A stretch of DNA of 64,000 nt, from positions 620,001-684,000 of the forward strand of contig OZ245761.1 in NCBI GenBank assembly GCA_965227535.1, written 5' to 3'. A program made the position numbers and the translations under genes. Below the pieces are notes generated by a model. The model searched no databases. It saw nothing but the letters and a program-made list of their open reading frames with translations, and had not been told where the DNA came from. Below, in pieces: positions 44,780 through 53,560 of the stretch (position 1 is the first letter of the stretch; every line of letters starts with the position of its first letter). The DNA is from SZUA-430 sp965227535. GTDB lineage: Bacteria; Pseudomonadota; Alphaproteobacteria; Micropepsales; Micropepsaceae.

Positions 44780-45712
44780 TCAGCTCTTCGCTGCGGCGGC
44801 GACTTCGGCGGCGAAGTCAGTTTCCTCTTTCTGGATACCTTCGCCAAGGGCGTAGCGCACAAACCCTTCGATTGAAACGGGCGCGCCAACGTCCTTTTCG
44901 GCCGCTTTCACGACGGCGTCGATCGTCTTGTCCGGGTCCATGATGAACGGCTGCATCGGCAGCACGACTTCCTCATAGAACTTGCGCATACGGCCTTCGA
45001 CCATCTTCGCGATGATGTTCTCAGGCTTGCCCGACTGACGCGCCTGATCCGCAAAGATCGCCTTCTCGCGCTCGATAACGGCCGAATCGAGTTCCTCGGG
45101 CTTCATTGCAAGCGGCGGGAACGGTGTGCCCGCAACGTGCATAGCCAGCTGACGGCCCAGCGCTGCAAGCTTCGTCGCATCGCCCGACGACTTCAGCGCC
45201 ACCAGCACGCCGATCTTGCCCAGGTTCGGCGCGATCTGATTGTGCACGTAGGTCGTGACGACGCCCGGCGAAACGCTAAGCGTGGCGCTGCGGCGCAGTT
45301 CCAGCTTCTCGCCGATCGAGCCCGAAAGCTCGGTCACTGCGGCCGTAACGGAATGGCTCGTTCCGGGAACGGTAGCAGAACCAAGCTTCTGCACGTCCGC
45401 GCCCGCACCAAGGCCGAGATCGGCAATCTTCGCAACCAGCGCCTGAAACTGATCGTTGCGCGCGACGAAGTCGGTCTGCGAGTTGACCTCGACGACCGCG
45501 CCTGCGTTGCCGCGCGTGGCGACGGCGACGAGGCCTTCGCTCGCGACATTGCCCGCCTTCTTCGCAGCCTTCGACAGGCCCTTCTTGCGCAGCCAGTCGA
45601 TCGACGCTTCCATGTCGCCGCTCGTTTCGGCGAGCGCCTTCTTGCAGTCCATCATGCCGGCGCCGGTCTTCTCGCGCAGGTCTTTGACCATCGTGGCTGT
45701 AACTTCAGCCAT
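44780..45712 (-). CDS. tsf: Elongation factor Ts
   Basis: A 310-residue guanine-nucleotide exchange factor for EF-Tu. The N-terminal UBA-like domain has TMVKDLREKTGAGMMDCKKALAE, the core has TDFVARNDQFQALV, and the C-terminal dimerisation part has QPFIMDPDKTIDAVV. It is cotranscribed with rpsB; a strong hairpin (45740-45765) lies in the 60-bp space between them. Confidence 0.98.
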   Translation of the reverse strand: MAEVTATMVKDLREKTGAGMMDCKKALAETSGDMEASIDWLRKKGLSKAAKKAGNVASEGLVAVATRGNAGAVVEVNSQTDFVARNDQFQALVAKIADLGLGAGADVQKLGSATVPGTSHSVTAAVTELSGSIGEKLELRRSATLSVSPGVVTTYVHNQIAPNLGKIGVLVALKSSGDATKLAALGRQLAMHVAGTPFPPLAMKPEELDSAVIEREKAIFADQARQSGKPENIIAKMVEGRMRKFYEEVVLPMQPFIMDPDKTIDAVVKAAEKDVGAPVSIEGFVRYALGEGIQKEETDFAAEVAAAAKS

Positions 45713-45739
45713 GGGGATGCTCCTAATCGTTCGGGGTTA

Positions 45740-45765
45740 TCGCGCGGTGAATTAGCACCGCGCGA
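45740..45765 (-). promoter_or_regulatory. Intercistronic hairpin between rpsB and tsf
   Basis: TCGCGCGGTG and CACCGCGCGA form a perfect 10-bp stem with a six-base loop. On the mRNA strand the bases after it are TAACCCC, with no T-run, so it is not a simple terminator. It may stabilise the rpsB end, slow ribosomes, or adjust the ratio of S2 to EF-Ts. Confidence 0.6.
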
Positions 45766-45772
45766 AGATTCT

Positions 45773-46534
45773 TCAATGCGTGGCGGCCGGCAGCTCTTGC
45801 AGCGGCACCTCGGCCGAAGCGCCGATGTCGACGCCATGCGAACCTTGTGCTTCCGACAAGCCGTCGATCACCGCGCGCGCGACGAGGTCGCAATACAGCG
45901 ACAAAGCGCGAGCAGCGTCGTCGTTACCCGGGATCGGGAACGTGATGCCTTCCGGGTTCGAATTCGAATCCACGACGGCCACGACCGGAATGCCAAGCTT
46001 GTTGGCTTCCTGAATGGCGATCGCCTCTTTGTTCGTGTCGATCACGAACAGAAGATCGGGCACGCCGCCCATGTCCTTGATGCCGCCCAGCGCGCGTTCG
46101 AGCTTCTCGCGCTCGCGCGACAGGTTCAGGCCTTCCTTCTTCGTCAAGCCGACCGCGCCGGCATTGAGGATTTCGTCGATCGTGCGCAGGCGCTTGATCG
46201 AGTGCGAAATCGTCTGCCAGTTGGTCAGCGTACCGCCGAGCCAACGGTGGTTGACGTAGTACTGCGCGCACCGCTTCGCAGCGTCGGCGACCGGCTCCGA
46301 AGCCTGACGCTTCGTGCCGACGAACAGCACGCGCCCGCCTTGGGCCACGACATCGCGAACCGTCTTCAGCGCCTGATGCAACAGCGGCACCGTCTGCGTC
46401 AGGTCGATGATGTGGATTTTGTTGCGTGAACCGAACAAAAACGGCGCCATCCGAGGATTCCAGCGGTGCGTCTGATGTCCGAAGTGCACGCCAGCCTCTA
46501 ACAGCTGACGCATAGAATAGTCAGGTAAAGCCAT
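45773..46534 (-). CDS. rpsB: 30S ribosomal protein S2
   Basis: A 253-residue small-subunit protein. MRQLLEAGVHFGHQTHRWNPRM, FGSRNKIHIIDLTQTVPLL, RWLGGTLTNWQTISHSIKRL, PDLLFVIDTNKEAIAIQEANKLGIPVVAVVDSN and PIPGNDDAARAL are universal S2 segments. AAGGAG lies 11 bases before the ATG. It is the first gene of the cluster rpsB-tsf-pyrH-frr-uppS-cdsA-dxr-rseP-bamA-skp-lpxD-fabZ-lpxA-lpxI-lpxB. Confidence 0.98.
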   Translation of the reverse strand: MALPDYSMRQLLEAGVHFGHQTHRWNPRMAPFLFGSRNKIHIIDLTQTVPLLHQALKTVRDVVAQGGRVLFVGTKRQASEPVADAAKRCAQYYVNHRWLGGTLTNWQTISHSIKRLRTIDEILNAGAVGLTKKEGLNLSREREKLERALGGIKDMGGVPDLLFVIDTNKEAIAIQEANKLGIPVVAVVDSNSNPEGITFPIPGNDDAARALSLYCDLVARAVIDGLSEAQGSHGVDIGASAEVPLQELPAATH

Positions 46535-46581
46535 CTGGCTTTTGTCTCCTTAACCGGTTGAGCCTCCGCGGACCTATCACC

Positions 46582-46595
46582 GGGTCTTACGACCC
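46582..46595 (-). promoter_or_regulatory. GNRA-loop hairpin in the rpsB leader
   Basis: On the rpsB mRNA strand GGGTC, the loop GTAA and GACCC form a short stem that can be extended by two pairs. GUAA is a GNRA tetraloop. It lies about 48 bases before the rpsB ATG. Ribosomal protein leaders often bind their product, so an S2 autoregulatory site is possible but unproven. Confidence 0.4.
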
Positions 46596-46611
46596 AGCAC
46601 CGGAGGGCGGC

Positions 46612-46625
46612 CCGCCATATGGCGG
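46612..46625. repeat. 14-bp perfect palindrome in the rpsB / aminotransferase intergenic region
   Basis: CCGCCATATGGCGG is a perfect palindrome between the divergent rpsB and aminotransferase genes, downstream of the predicted rpsB promoter. It can be a protein-binding dyad or part of the rpsB leader fold. Confidence 0.4.
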
Positions 46626-46660
46626 CCGGGCAACCCAAAGCCCGCGTGTGGAATGGCCGC

Positions 46661-46689
46661 GATATAAGGCCTTGCGCCAGACCACGCAA
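46661..46689 (-). promoter_or_regulatory. Predicted rpsB promoter
   Basis: On the minus strand TTGCGT (46689-46684), 17 bases and TATATC (46666-46661) make a sigma-70-like promoter about 130 bases before the rpsB start. The long leader this gives contains the hairpin at 46582-46595 and the palindrome at 46612-46625. Confidence 0.55.
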
Positions 46690-46735
46690 GGGCGGCAGCT
46701 TGGCCCCCGCGCGACAAATAGGCCATTTTGCCCCA

Positions 46736-47899
46736 ATGACAGCCATCCGCCCCGCGATCCTGAACCTCGAACGAAACGGCATCGGCGAGGTGGCTTTCCT
46801 GGGCCTCGGCCGCACCGACATCATCCCCCTCTGGTTCGGGGAAGGCGACATCGTCACCCCTGACTTCATCCGAGACGCCGCCAAACGGGCCTTGGACCAG
46901 GGCAAAACCTTCTACACCTTCACCCGCGGCCTGACCGAGCTGCGCGAAGCCATCGCCAAATGGGCCTCAAACCAGTCCGGCCGCAAGATCGACCTGGACC
47001 GCGTAACAGTCCCCGGCGCCGCCATGATGGGCGTCAACATCGCCCTCCAATGCGTCTGCGAGCCGGGCGACAATGTCATCGTCATCTCGCCGATGTGGCC
47101 CAACATCTTCCAGGCCGTCCGAGGCATAGGCGCCGAACCCCGCTTCGTCCGTCTCAACGGGGGCAGCAACGGCGAACCCTGGACACTCGACCTCGACCGC
47201 CTCTTCGCCGCCGCCGACAAACGCACCAAGGCCATCTTCTGGGCCTCACCGTCGAACCCCACCGGCTGGATCATGAGCGAGCGCGAACAACGCGCCATTC
47301 TCGACTTCACCCGCAAACGCGGCATCGCGATCATCTCCGACGAAGTCTACACCCCGATCGTCTACCACACCCCGGCGCCAAGCCTTGCCGCCATTGCCGA
47401 ACCAGAAGACGAAGTCTTCGTGGTCAACAGCTTCTCAAAAGCCTGGGCCATGACCGGTTGGCGCGTCGGCTGGCTGATCCATCCGAAGGGCCTCGACAGC
47501 CAGATGGCCGAAATGGCGGCCTACAACAACACCGGCTCAGCCGTCTTCGCCCAATACGGCGCGCTCGAAGCCATTACCAAGGGCGACGCGTTCGTGAAAT
47601 GGCAACTGGACCGCTGCCGCAACGGTCTCGCGATTGTCGAGAAATTCATCGAGAGCCAAAACCGCATAAGCTGGTCAAAACCCGCCGGCGCCTTCTACGG
47701 CTTCCTCGCCGTCGAAGGCATGACCGACAGCATCGCCTTCGCCAAACGCTTGCTGCTGGAAGCAAAGGTCGGTGTCGCCCCCGGGATCGCGTTCGGGCCG
47801 AAAGACGACCGCGATAACGACCGCTTCATCCGCATCTGTTTCGCCCAAGACCCGACGCGATTGAGCGACGCGCTGGATCGTATCGCCAAGCATATCTAG
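46736..47899 (+). CDS. Class I/II pyridoxal-phosphate aminotransferase
   Basis: A 387-residue fold-type I aminotransferase. The PLP-binding Lys235 is in VNSFSKAWAMTGWRVGW, the Asn/Asp/Tyr set in SPSNPTGW and ISDEVYTPIVY, and the last Arg in DRFIRICFAQ. It resembles the aspartate/alanine aminotransferase group; the amino donor is not clear from sequence. The ATG at 46736 starts MTAIRPAIL, and the open frame upstream overlaps the divergent rpsB promoter. It is followed 12 bases later by a VOC-family gene, probably in the same transcript. Confidence 0.88.
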   Translation: MTAIRPAILNLERNGIGEVAFLGLGRTDIIPLWFGEGDIVTPDFIRDAAKRALDQGKTFYTFTRGLTELREAIAKWASNQSGRKIDLDRVTVPGAAMMGVNIALQCVCEPGDNVIVISPMWPNIFQAVRGIGAEPRFVRLNGGSNGEPWTLDLDRLFAAADKRTKAIFWASPSNPTGWIMSEREQRAILDFTRKRGIAIISDEVYTPIVYHTPAPSLAAIAEPEDEVFVVNSFSKAWAMTGWRVGWLIHPKGLDSQMAEMAAYNNTGSAVFAQYGALEAITKGDAFVKWQLDRCRNGLAIVEKFIESQNRISWSKPAGAFYGFLAVEGMTDSIAFAKRLLLEAKVGVAPGIAFGPKDDRDNDRFIRICFAQDPTRLSDALDRIAKHI

Positions 47900-47911
47900 C
47901 GGGACCAACCG

Positions 47912-48298
47912 ATGAGCGTGCCGACGAGAACGGAACTAGCGCGTCCGTTTCTACCCGCAAAAGACTTCGACCGGTCCAAGCGTTTCTACGAAGCGCTCGG
48001 CTTCGAAATCCTGCTCGATGGCGAAGTCGCGATCTTCGGCGTCGGCGCCAGCAGCTTTATCCTGCAGCGCCACTATCAAAAAGAGTGGGCCGAGAACTTC
48101 ATGATGCAGCTGATGGTCGACAACCTCGACGATTGGTGGACGCACATCCAAGCCCTCGACCTACCTACAAAGTTCAACGTGCCCGCACCAAAGCCGCCGA
48201 AAATACAGCCCTGGGGCCTCCGCATCGCCTACGTCGTCGACCCCTCCGGCGTTCTCTGGCACGTGGCCGAACGCCGTCCCGGCACAAAACACGATTGA
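47912..48298 (+). CDS. VOC (glyoxalase/bleomycin resistance) family protein
   Basis: A 128-residue protein of the vicinal oxygen chelate fold, with ARPFLPAKDFDRSKRFYEALGFEI at the start and IAYVVDPSGVLWHVAERR at the end. It is one module of two beta-alpha-beta units. Metal ligands of true glyoxalase I are not all visible, so a binding or resistance role is also possible. It lies close behind the aminotransferase gene and converges with dnaE. Confidence 0.75.
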   Translation: MSVPTRTELARPFLPAKDFDRSKRFYEALGFEILLDGEVAIFGVGASSFILQRHYQKEWAENFMMQLMVDNLDDWWTHIQALDLPTKFNVPAPKPPKIQPWGLRIAYVVDPSGVLWHVAERRPGTKHD

Positions 48299-48359
48299 GT
48301 ACCCGCTCAACATCGCGGCGCTCCCAAACCCGTCATCCCGGCCGCAAACTGAAGCGCAA

Positions 48360-51300
48360 TCAAACCTCTTCCACCTCGCGCACGCCCTGCACCACCTTGA
48401 TCGCGCCTTTGAGCGCCGGCGTCACCGCGTAGCGCCCCGGCAGCTCAAGCTCCACCTCGCGTTCGCCCTTCTCGACCGGGAAGATCAGCGTGACGATCCC
48501 CTTGCCGCTCTTTCCCTTCAACCGCTCGGCCACGCTGGCCAGCGGCTTCGGCTCGTCGATAAAGATGCGCAAGCCCGCGCCCGTTTGCGCCGCGGCCTCA
48601 TTCAGCCCCTGCGCGGCCATCACCTGAAGCTTCAGTTCATCGCCGTCCCAGCGGACAGCCACATCCAGCACCACCGCCGTGCCCGGATCGAGCAGCGCGC
48701 CCGCCTGGATCAAGGTTTCAGAAAACGCGACCGCTTCGAACATCCCTGACGCGTCCGAGAAGCCGATATGCGACATACGCTTGTCGTCGCGCGTACGACG
48801 ATCCTTGCGGCTGATGACGCTCGCCGCCAGCTTCACGAGGCGATCCTCGTGCCGCTTGTCGGCCACCAAGTCCGCGTAGCGCACCACGCGCAAGCGCGCC
48901 AGAATCTGCGCGAACTCGTCCAACGGATGTGCCGACAGATAAAACCCGATCGCAGCAAACTCACGCGACAGCTGCTCCGTGTTCATCCAAGGGTCGACTT
49001 GCGGCATGACAGGGTCGCGCTGCGCCTCCACCTCGCCGAACAAATTGACCTGCGTGCTCTCGCGCTCGCGGCTGGTGATCGACGCCTCGCCGAGCATCAT
49101 CTCGATCGACGCATGAACCTGTGCGCGGTTCGAATTCAAACTATCGAACGCGCCCGCCGCCGTGAGGTTTTCAAGAATCCGGCGATTGACGAACTTCGCG
49201 TCCACACGCCGCGCGAAATCGAACAGACTCTTGAACGGCCCACCCTTCGTACGCACGTCGACGACATGATCCATCGCCGCGCGTCCGACGTTGCGAACCG
49301 CAGACAGCGCATAGAGGATCGCCTCGGTGCCGTCCGGCCGTTTGCCCGGCAGGAACAGCGACCCAGACGCATTGATGTCCGGCGGCGCCACGGCGATGTC
49401 CAACCGCTCGGCCTCTTGCCGGAAGATCGACAACCGTTCGGGTGACCCGATATCCAACGTCATCGACGCGCAGAAAAACTCGATCGGATAATTCGCCTTC
49501 AGCCAAGCCGTCTGATACGCGACCTGCGCGTAGGCGGCCGCGTGCGCCTTGTTGAACCCGTAGCCCGCAAACTTCTCGGCCTGATTGAAGATCTGCTCGG
49601 CCGTCTCGGCGTCGATGCCTTTCTGCTTGAACGCACCTTCGATGAACTTCACGCGGTGCGCGGCCATCTGCTCTTTGATCTTTTTACCCATCGCGCGGCG
49701 CAACTCGTCCGCCTGCCCCAGCGAATACCCGCCGAGTTCGCGCGCGATCAGCATGACGTCTTCCTGATACGTCATTACGCCATAGGTGCCCGACAAAATG
49801 GGCTCCAACGACGGATGCAGATAGAACGGCTTCTCCCGCCCCCACTTACACGCGATGTAAACCGGGATGCTGTCCATGGGGCCCGGCCGATAGAGCGCCA
49901 CAAGCGCGATCAAATCCTCGACGCGGTCAGGCTTCATCTTGCGCAACAGATCGCGCATGCCCGACGATTCCAACTGGAAGATGCCGGTCGACGTGCCCTT
50001 GCCCAGCGCCTCGAACGACTTCTTGTCGTCGAACGGCACCTCTTCCGCCTTCACCCGGATCCCGTGCCGGGCCATGACCAATTGCTCTGTCTCGGCAATG
50101 ACGGTGAGCGTCTTCAAACCCAAGAAGTCGAACTTGACCAGACCCGCTTTCTCGTCGCCCTCATAGTCGAACTGCGTGACGGGCATGTCCGAACTGGGAT
50201 CGCGATAGAGCGGCACGATCTCATCCAGCGGCCGGTCGCCGATCACCAGCCCCGCGGCATGCGTCGACGCGTGCCGATAGAGTCCCTCAAGCCGCCCCGC
50301 CACCTCGAACAGACGCGCGACGGATTCTTCCTGGTTCTCCATCTCCTGCAGGCGCGGCTCCTGCGCGATCGCCTCGCGCAGCGTGATCGTCTGCCCCGGC
50401 TGCACCTTGATCATCTTGGCGATGCGGTCGACCTGACCTTGCGGCATCTGAAGCACGCGCCCGACGTCGCGGATGGCCGCCTTCGCTTGCAGCGTACCGA
50501 ACGTGATGATCTGCGCCACGCGATCGCGACCATAGGTATCCTGCACATAGCGAATAACCTCGCCGCGCCGGTCCTGACAAAAGTCGATATCGAAGTCCGG
50601 CATCGACACGCGTTCCGGATTCAAGAACCGCTCGAACACCAACCCGAACCGCAACGGATCCAGCGCCGTGATCTGCAACGCCCATGCAACGATCGAACCG
50701 GCACCCGAGCCACGAACGCCGACCGGAATGCCCTGCCGCCGCGTCCATTTCATGAAGTCCGAAACGATCAGGAAGTAGCCCGGAAACTTCATCCGGATGA
50801 TGACGTCGAGTTCAAACGCCAACCGGTCCCAATAGTTCTTCTCGTCCGTGAACGTGCCGCTGGCCGCCAAGCGCGCCTTCAACCCGGCTTCCGCCTGCGC
50901 CCGCAATTCTTCCTCCGGCGACAACCCTGACACCGGCACGAACTGCGGCAGGATAGGACTGCGCTTCTTCGGAATGAACGCGCAACGCCGCGCGATCTCC
51001 ATCGTATTCTCGATCGCTTCGGGCACGTCAGCGAAGAGCTTCGTCATCTCCTCCGCCGACTTGAAGTAGTGCTCAGGACTCTCACGCGGCCGCTCGTCCT
51101 GCATGACGTAGTTGCCACCGGCGATGCACAGCAACGCATCATGCGCGGCGAACATGTCGGGCTGCCCGAAGAACGGCTCGTTCGTCGCCACGAACGGCAG
51201 CGCATGCTCATGCGCCAGCGCCACAAGCGACGGCTCGGCAGTTATCTCATTCGGCATCCCGTGCCGCTGCAGTTCAACGTAAAGCCGCGAGCCGAATAAA

Positions 51301-51812
51301 CTCTTGAACCGCTGCACCAGCGCCGTCGCAGCGTCCGTCTGCCCACTGACGATCAGCTTGTTGAGCAACCCCTTTGGCCCGCCTGTGAGCAGGATGAGGT
51401 CTTCGTTGTATTTCTCAAGCATCTCCCACGTGATGTGCGGCGTCTCACCCGGCGCGCCGTCAAGATGCGCGCGGCTGGCGAGTTTCATAAGGTTCGCGTA
51501 ACCCTTCTCGCTCTGCACGAGCAGCGCGACCACGCCGCTCGGCCCCTTCGCCGCCATCCCGTTGCGCTTCGGATCCGCGCTCTCAAGCTCCAGCAGCAAC
51601 TGACAACCGACGATCGGCTGAACGCCCGCCTTCACCAGCGCCTCGGTGATATCGTAGAGCCCGAACAGATTGTTCGTGTCGGTCACGGCGATCGCGGGCA
51701 TGCGAAACTTCTTGCAAAGCTTGGCCAGTTCATCCGGCTGCATCGCGCCTTCCAGCAGCGAAAACGCCGAATGCGCCCGCAGATGCACGAAATTCGCGTG
51801 ACCAGCCGACAT
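48360..51812 (-). CDS. dnaE: DNA polymerase III alpha subunit
   Basis: A 1150-residue replicative polymerase. The N-terminal PHP domain starts FVHLRAHSAFSLLEGAM. The palm holds the catalytic Asp residues in MPDFDIDFCQDRRGEVI, with GSGAGSIVAWALQITALDPLRFGLVFERFLNPERVS before it. The finger and tau-binding parts follow; an OB domain (LVKLAASVISRKDRRTRDDKRMSHIGFSDASG) and a C-terminal domain end it. It is the DnaE1 type, not the SOS-linked DnaE2. GGAG lies six bases before the ATG at 51812. A LexA-box-like sequence stands 109 bases upstream. Confidence 0.98.
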   Translation of the reverse strand: MSAGHANFVHLRAHSAFSLLEGAMQPDELAKLCKKFRMPAIAVTDTNNLFGLYDITEALVKAGVQPIVGCQLLLELESADPKRNGMAAKGPSGVVALLVQSEKGYANLMKLASRAHLDGAPGETPHITWEMLEKYNEDLILLTGGPKGLLNKLIVSGQTDAATALVQRFKSLFGSRLYVELQRHGMPNEITAEPSLVALAHEHALPFVATNEPFFGQPDMFAAHDALLCIAGGNYVMQDERPRESPEHYFKSAEEMTKLFADVPEAIENTMEIARRCAFIPKKRSPILPQFVPVSGLSPEEELRAQAEAGLKARLAASGTFTDEKNYWDRLAFELDVIIRMKFPGYFLIVSDFMKWTRRQGIPVGVRGSGAGSIVAWALQITALDPLRFGLVFERFLNPERVSMPDFDIDFCQDRRGEVIRYVQDTYGRDRVAQIITFGTLQAKAAIRDVGRVLQMPQGQVDRIAKMIKVQPGQTITLREAIAQEPRLQEMENQEESVARLFEVAGRLEGLYRHASTHAAGLVIGDRPLDEIVPLYRDPSSDMPVTQFDYEGDEKAGLVKFDFLGLKTLTVIAETEQLVMARHGIRVKAEEVPFDDKKSFEALGKGTSTGIFQLESSGMRDLLRKMKPDRVEDLIALVALYRPGPMDSIPVYIACKWGREKPFYLHPSLEPILSGTYGVMTYQEDVMLIARELGGYSLGQADELRRAMGKKIKEQMAAHRVKFIEGAFKQKGIDAETAEQIFNQAEKFAGYGFNKAHAAAYAQVAYQTAWLKANYPIEFFCASMTLDIGSPERLSIFRQEAERLDIAVAPPDINASGSLFLPGKRPDGTEAILYALSAVRNVGRAAMDHVVDVRTKGGPFKSLFDFARRVDAKFVNRRILENLTAAGAFDSLNSNRAQVHASIEMMLGEASITSRERESTQVNLFGEVEAQRDPVMPQVDPWMNTEQLSREFAAIGFYLSAHPLDEFAQILARLRVVRYADLVADKRHEDRLVKLAASVISRKDRRTRDDKRMSHIGFSDASGMFEAVAFSETLIQAGALLDPGTAVVLDVAVRWDGDELKLQVMAAQGLNEAAAQTGAGLRIFIDEPKPLASVAERLKGKSGKGIVTLIFPVEKGEREVELELPGRYAVTPALKGAIKVVQGVREVEEV

Positions 51813-51920
51813 CCAAATCTCCGCTCTGAAAGTGCAAGGCGCGATGTAGCGCGCGAGCCCACGCCTGCCGCAACGGCCGTGCCGAATTACGCGCTGCCAA
51901 TCAGCAAGTTAGCTGGGGAA

Positions 51921-51935
51921 GTTCTACGTTCGTTC
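51921..51935 (+). promoter_or_regulatory. LexA-box-like sequence between dnaE and NTF2-like gene
   Basis: GTTC, seven bases (TACGTTC), GTTC matches the alphaproteobacterial SOS box exactly. It lies 68 bases before the NTF2-like gene start on plus and 109 bases before dnaE on minus. Either could be LexA-controlled; it could also be chance. Confidence 0.45.
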
Positions 51936-52002
51936 TCAGGCCCAATCAAGCCTGTTGACGAATACCGGCAACCGCCGCTCAAACACTGCCGCCGGAGGAC
52001 TC

Positions 52003-52398
52003 ATGCCCGCCAACGCCGACTTCGTTCGCGCCTACCTGACAGCCATCGAGAACAACGCCGTCGTCGGCCGCGAGACGGAATGGTACACGCTCGACGCCGT
52101 CCAAGTAGAGTTCCCGAACAAGCTTTTGCCGAGCGGCGCAACGCGCGATCTATCGGCGCTGAAGCAAGCCGGCGAACGCGGCCGCACGATCGTCAACCGC
52201 CAATCCTACGAAGTGGTGAGCATCGTCGAACAAGGCAACAAGGTCGCCGTCGAAGCGATCTTCCGCGCGACGTTCAAGATCGACCTGCCCAACCTGCCGC
52301 GCGGCAAAACCATGACGGCCCACTTCGCGATATTTTTCGAAATGCGCAACGGCAAGATCGCGCGCCACCACACCTACGATTGCTTCGATCCCTACTGA
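52003..52398 (+). CDS. NTF2-like (SnoaL-type) small alpha+beta protein
   Basis: A 131-residue protein of the NTF2/SnoaL fold: an N-terminal helix (FVRAYLTAIENNAV), TEWYTLDAVQVEFPN, ALKQAGERGRTIVN, and the C-terminal strands AVEAIFRATF, TAHFAIFFEMRNGKIARHHTYDCFDP. Such proteins bind small molecules or catalyse isomerisations; no substrate can be named. GGAGG lies six bases before the ATG at 52003; the open frame starts 16 codons earlier. A LexA-box-like site lies 68 bases upstream. It abuts the convergent gene at 52399. Confidence 0.75.
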   Translation: MPANADFVRAYLTAIENNAVVGRETEWYTLDAVQVEFPNKLLPSGATRDLSALKQAGERGRTIVNRQSYEVVSIVEQGNKVAVEAIFRATFKIDLPNLPRGKTMTAHFAIFFEMRNGKIARHHTYDCFDPY

Positions 52399-52812
52399 CT
52401 ATTTCGGCAGCAACGCCAGATGCAGCCACGACAGCATCCACACGAACGCCATCAGCCCATAGGTCACGCGGTCCATCAGACCCTGCGTCGGACGCATGCG
52501 AAGGTAGCGCTCGACGATTGTGACGAGGAAGCTGCCCTCCTCCGCATTGTCAGGATCGCGCCACCGTCCACTGGTCAGCAGCGTCTCAAGATTGTTCAGC
52601 GGGCAAACGCCGGCATTGGCGACCCACACGATGACCAGCATCGGAATGAACACGAGATGCGCAATCAGCCACGACGCGTTGGGCACCAGCCAGCCGAACA
52701 AACCGTAGAACACAAGCGCCATATGTAAACCATGGCAGAACACCCGTAAGCCGCCGGCCGCCTCGCCCGTCACGAGCGGCAACTGCCAAAACGGCTTGCG
52801 CTCGCCACCCAT
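52399..52812 (-). CDS. Four-helix membrane protein, possibly DUF2784-like
   Basis: A 137-residue protein with predicted helices (FCHGLHMALVFYGLFGWL, SWLIAHLVFIPMLVIVWVANAG, and two near the C-terminus, GLMAFVWMLSWLHLALLP). The order H...FG/W...NAGVCPLNNLE...ERYLR recalls DUF2784-type proteins, but I am not sure of the match. No function is known. ATG at 52812 lies four bases after the lolD stop, so it probably shares the proS-lolC-lolD transcript; a GTG one codon earlier is possible. Confidence 0.6.
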   Translation of the reverse strand: MGGERKPFWQLPLVTGEAAGGLRVFCHGLHMALVFYGLFGWLVPNASWLIAHLVFIPMLVIVWVANAGVCPLNNLETLLTSGRWRDPDNAEEGSFLVTIVERYLRMRPTQGLMDRVTYGLMAFVWMLSWLHLALLPK

Positions 52813-52816
52813 CACA

Positions 52817-53552
<736 letters not shown>

Positions 53553-53560
<8 letters not shown>

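Noticed and set aside
48360..51812. Whether this dnaE could be the error-prone DnaE2, given the nearby LexA-box-like site
   Set aside because: The length, the conserved proS-lolC-lolD-dnaE neighbourhood and the absence of imuA/imuB argue for the replicative DnaE1.
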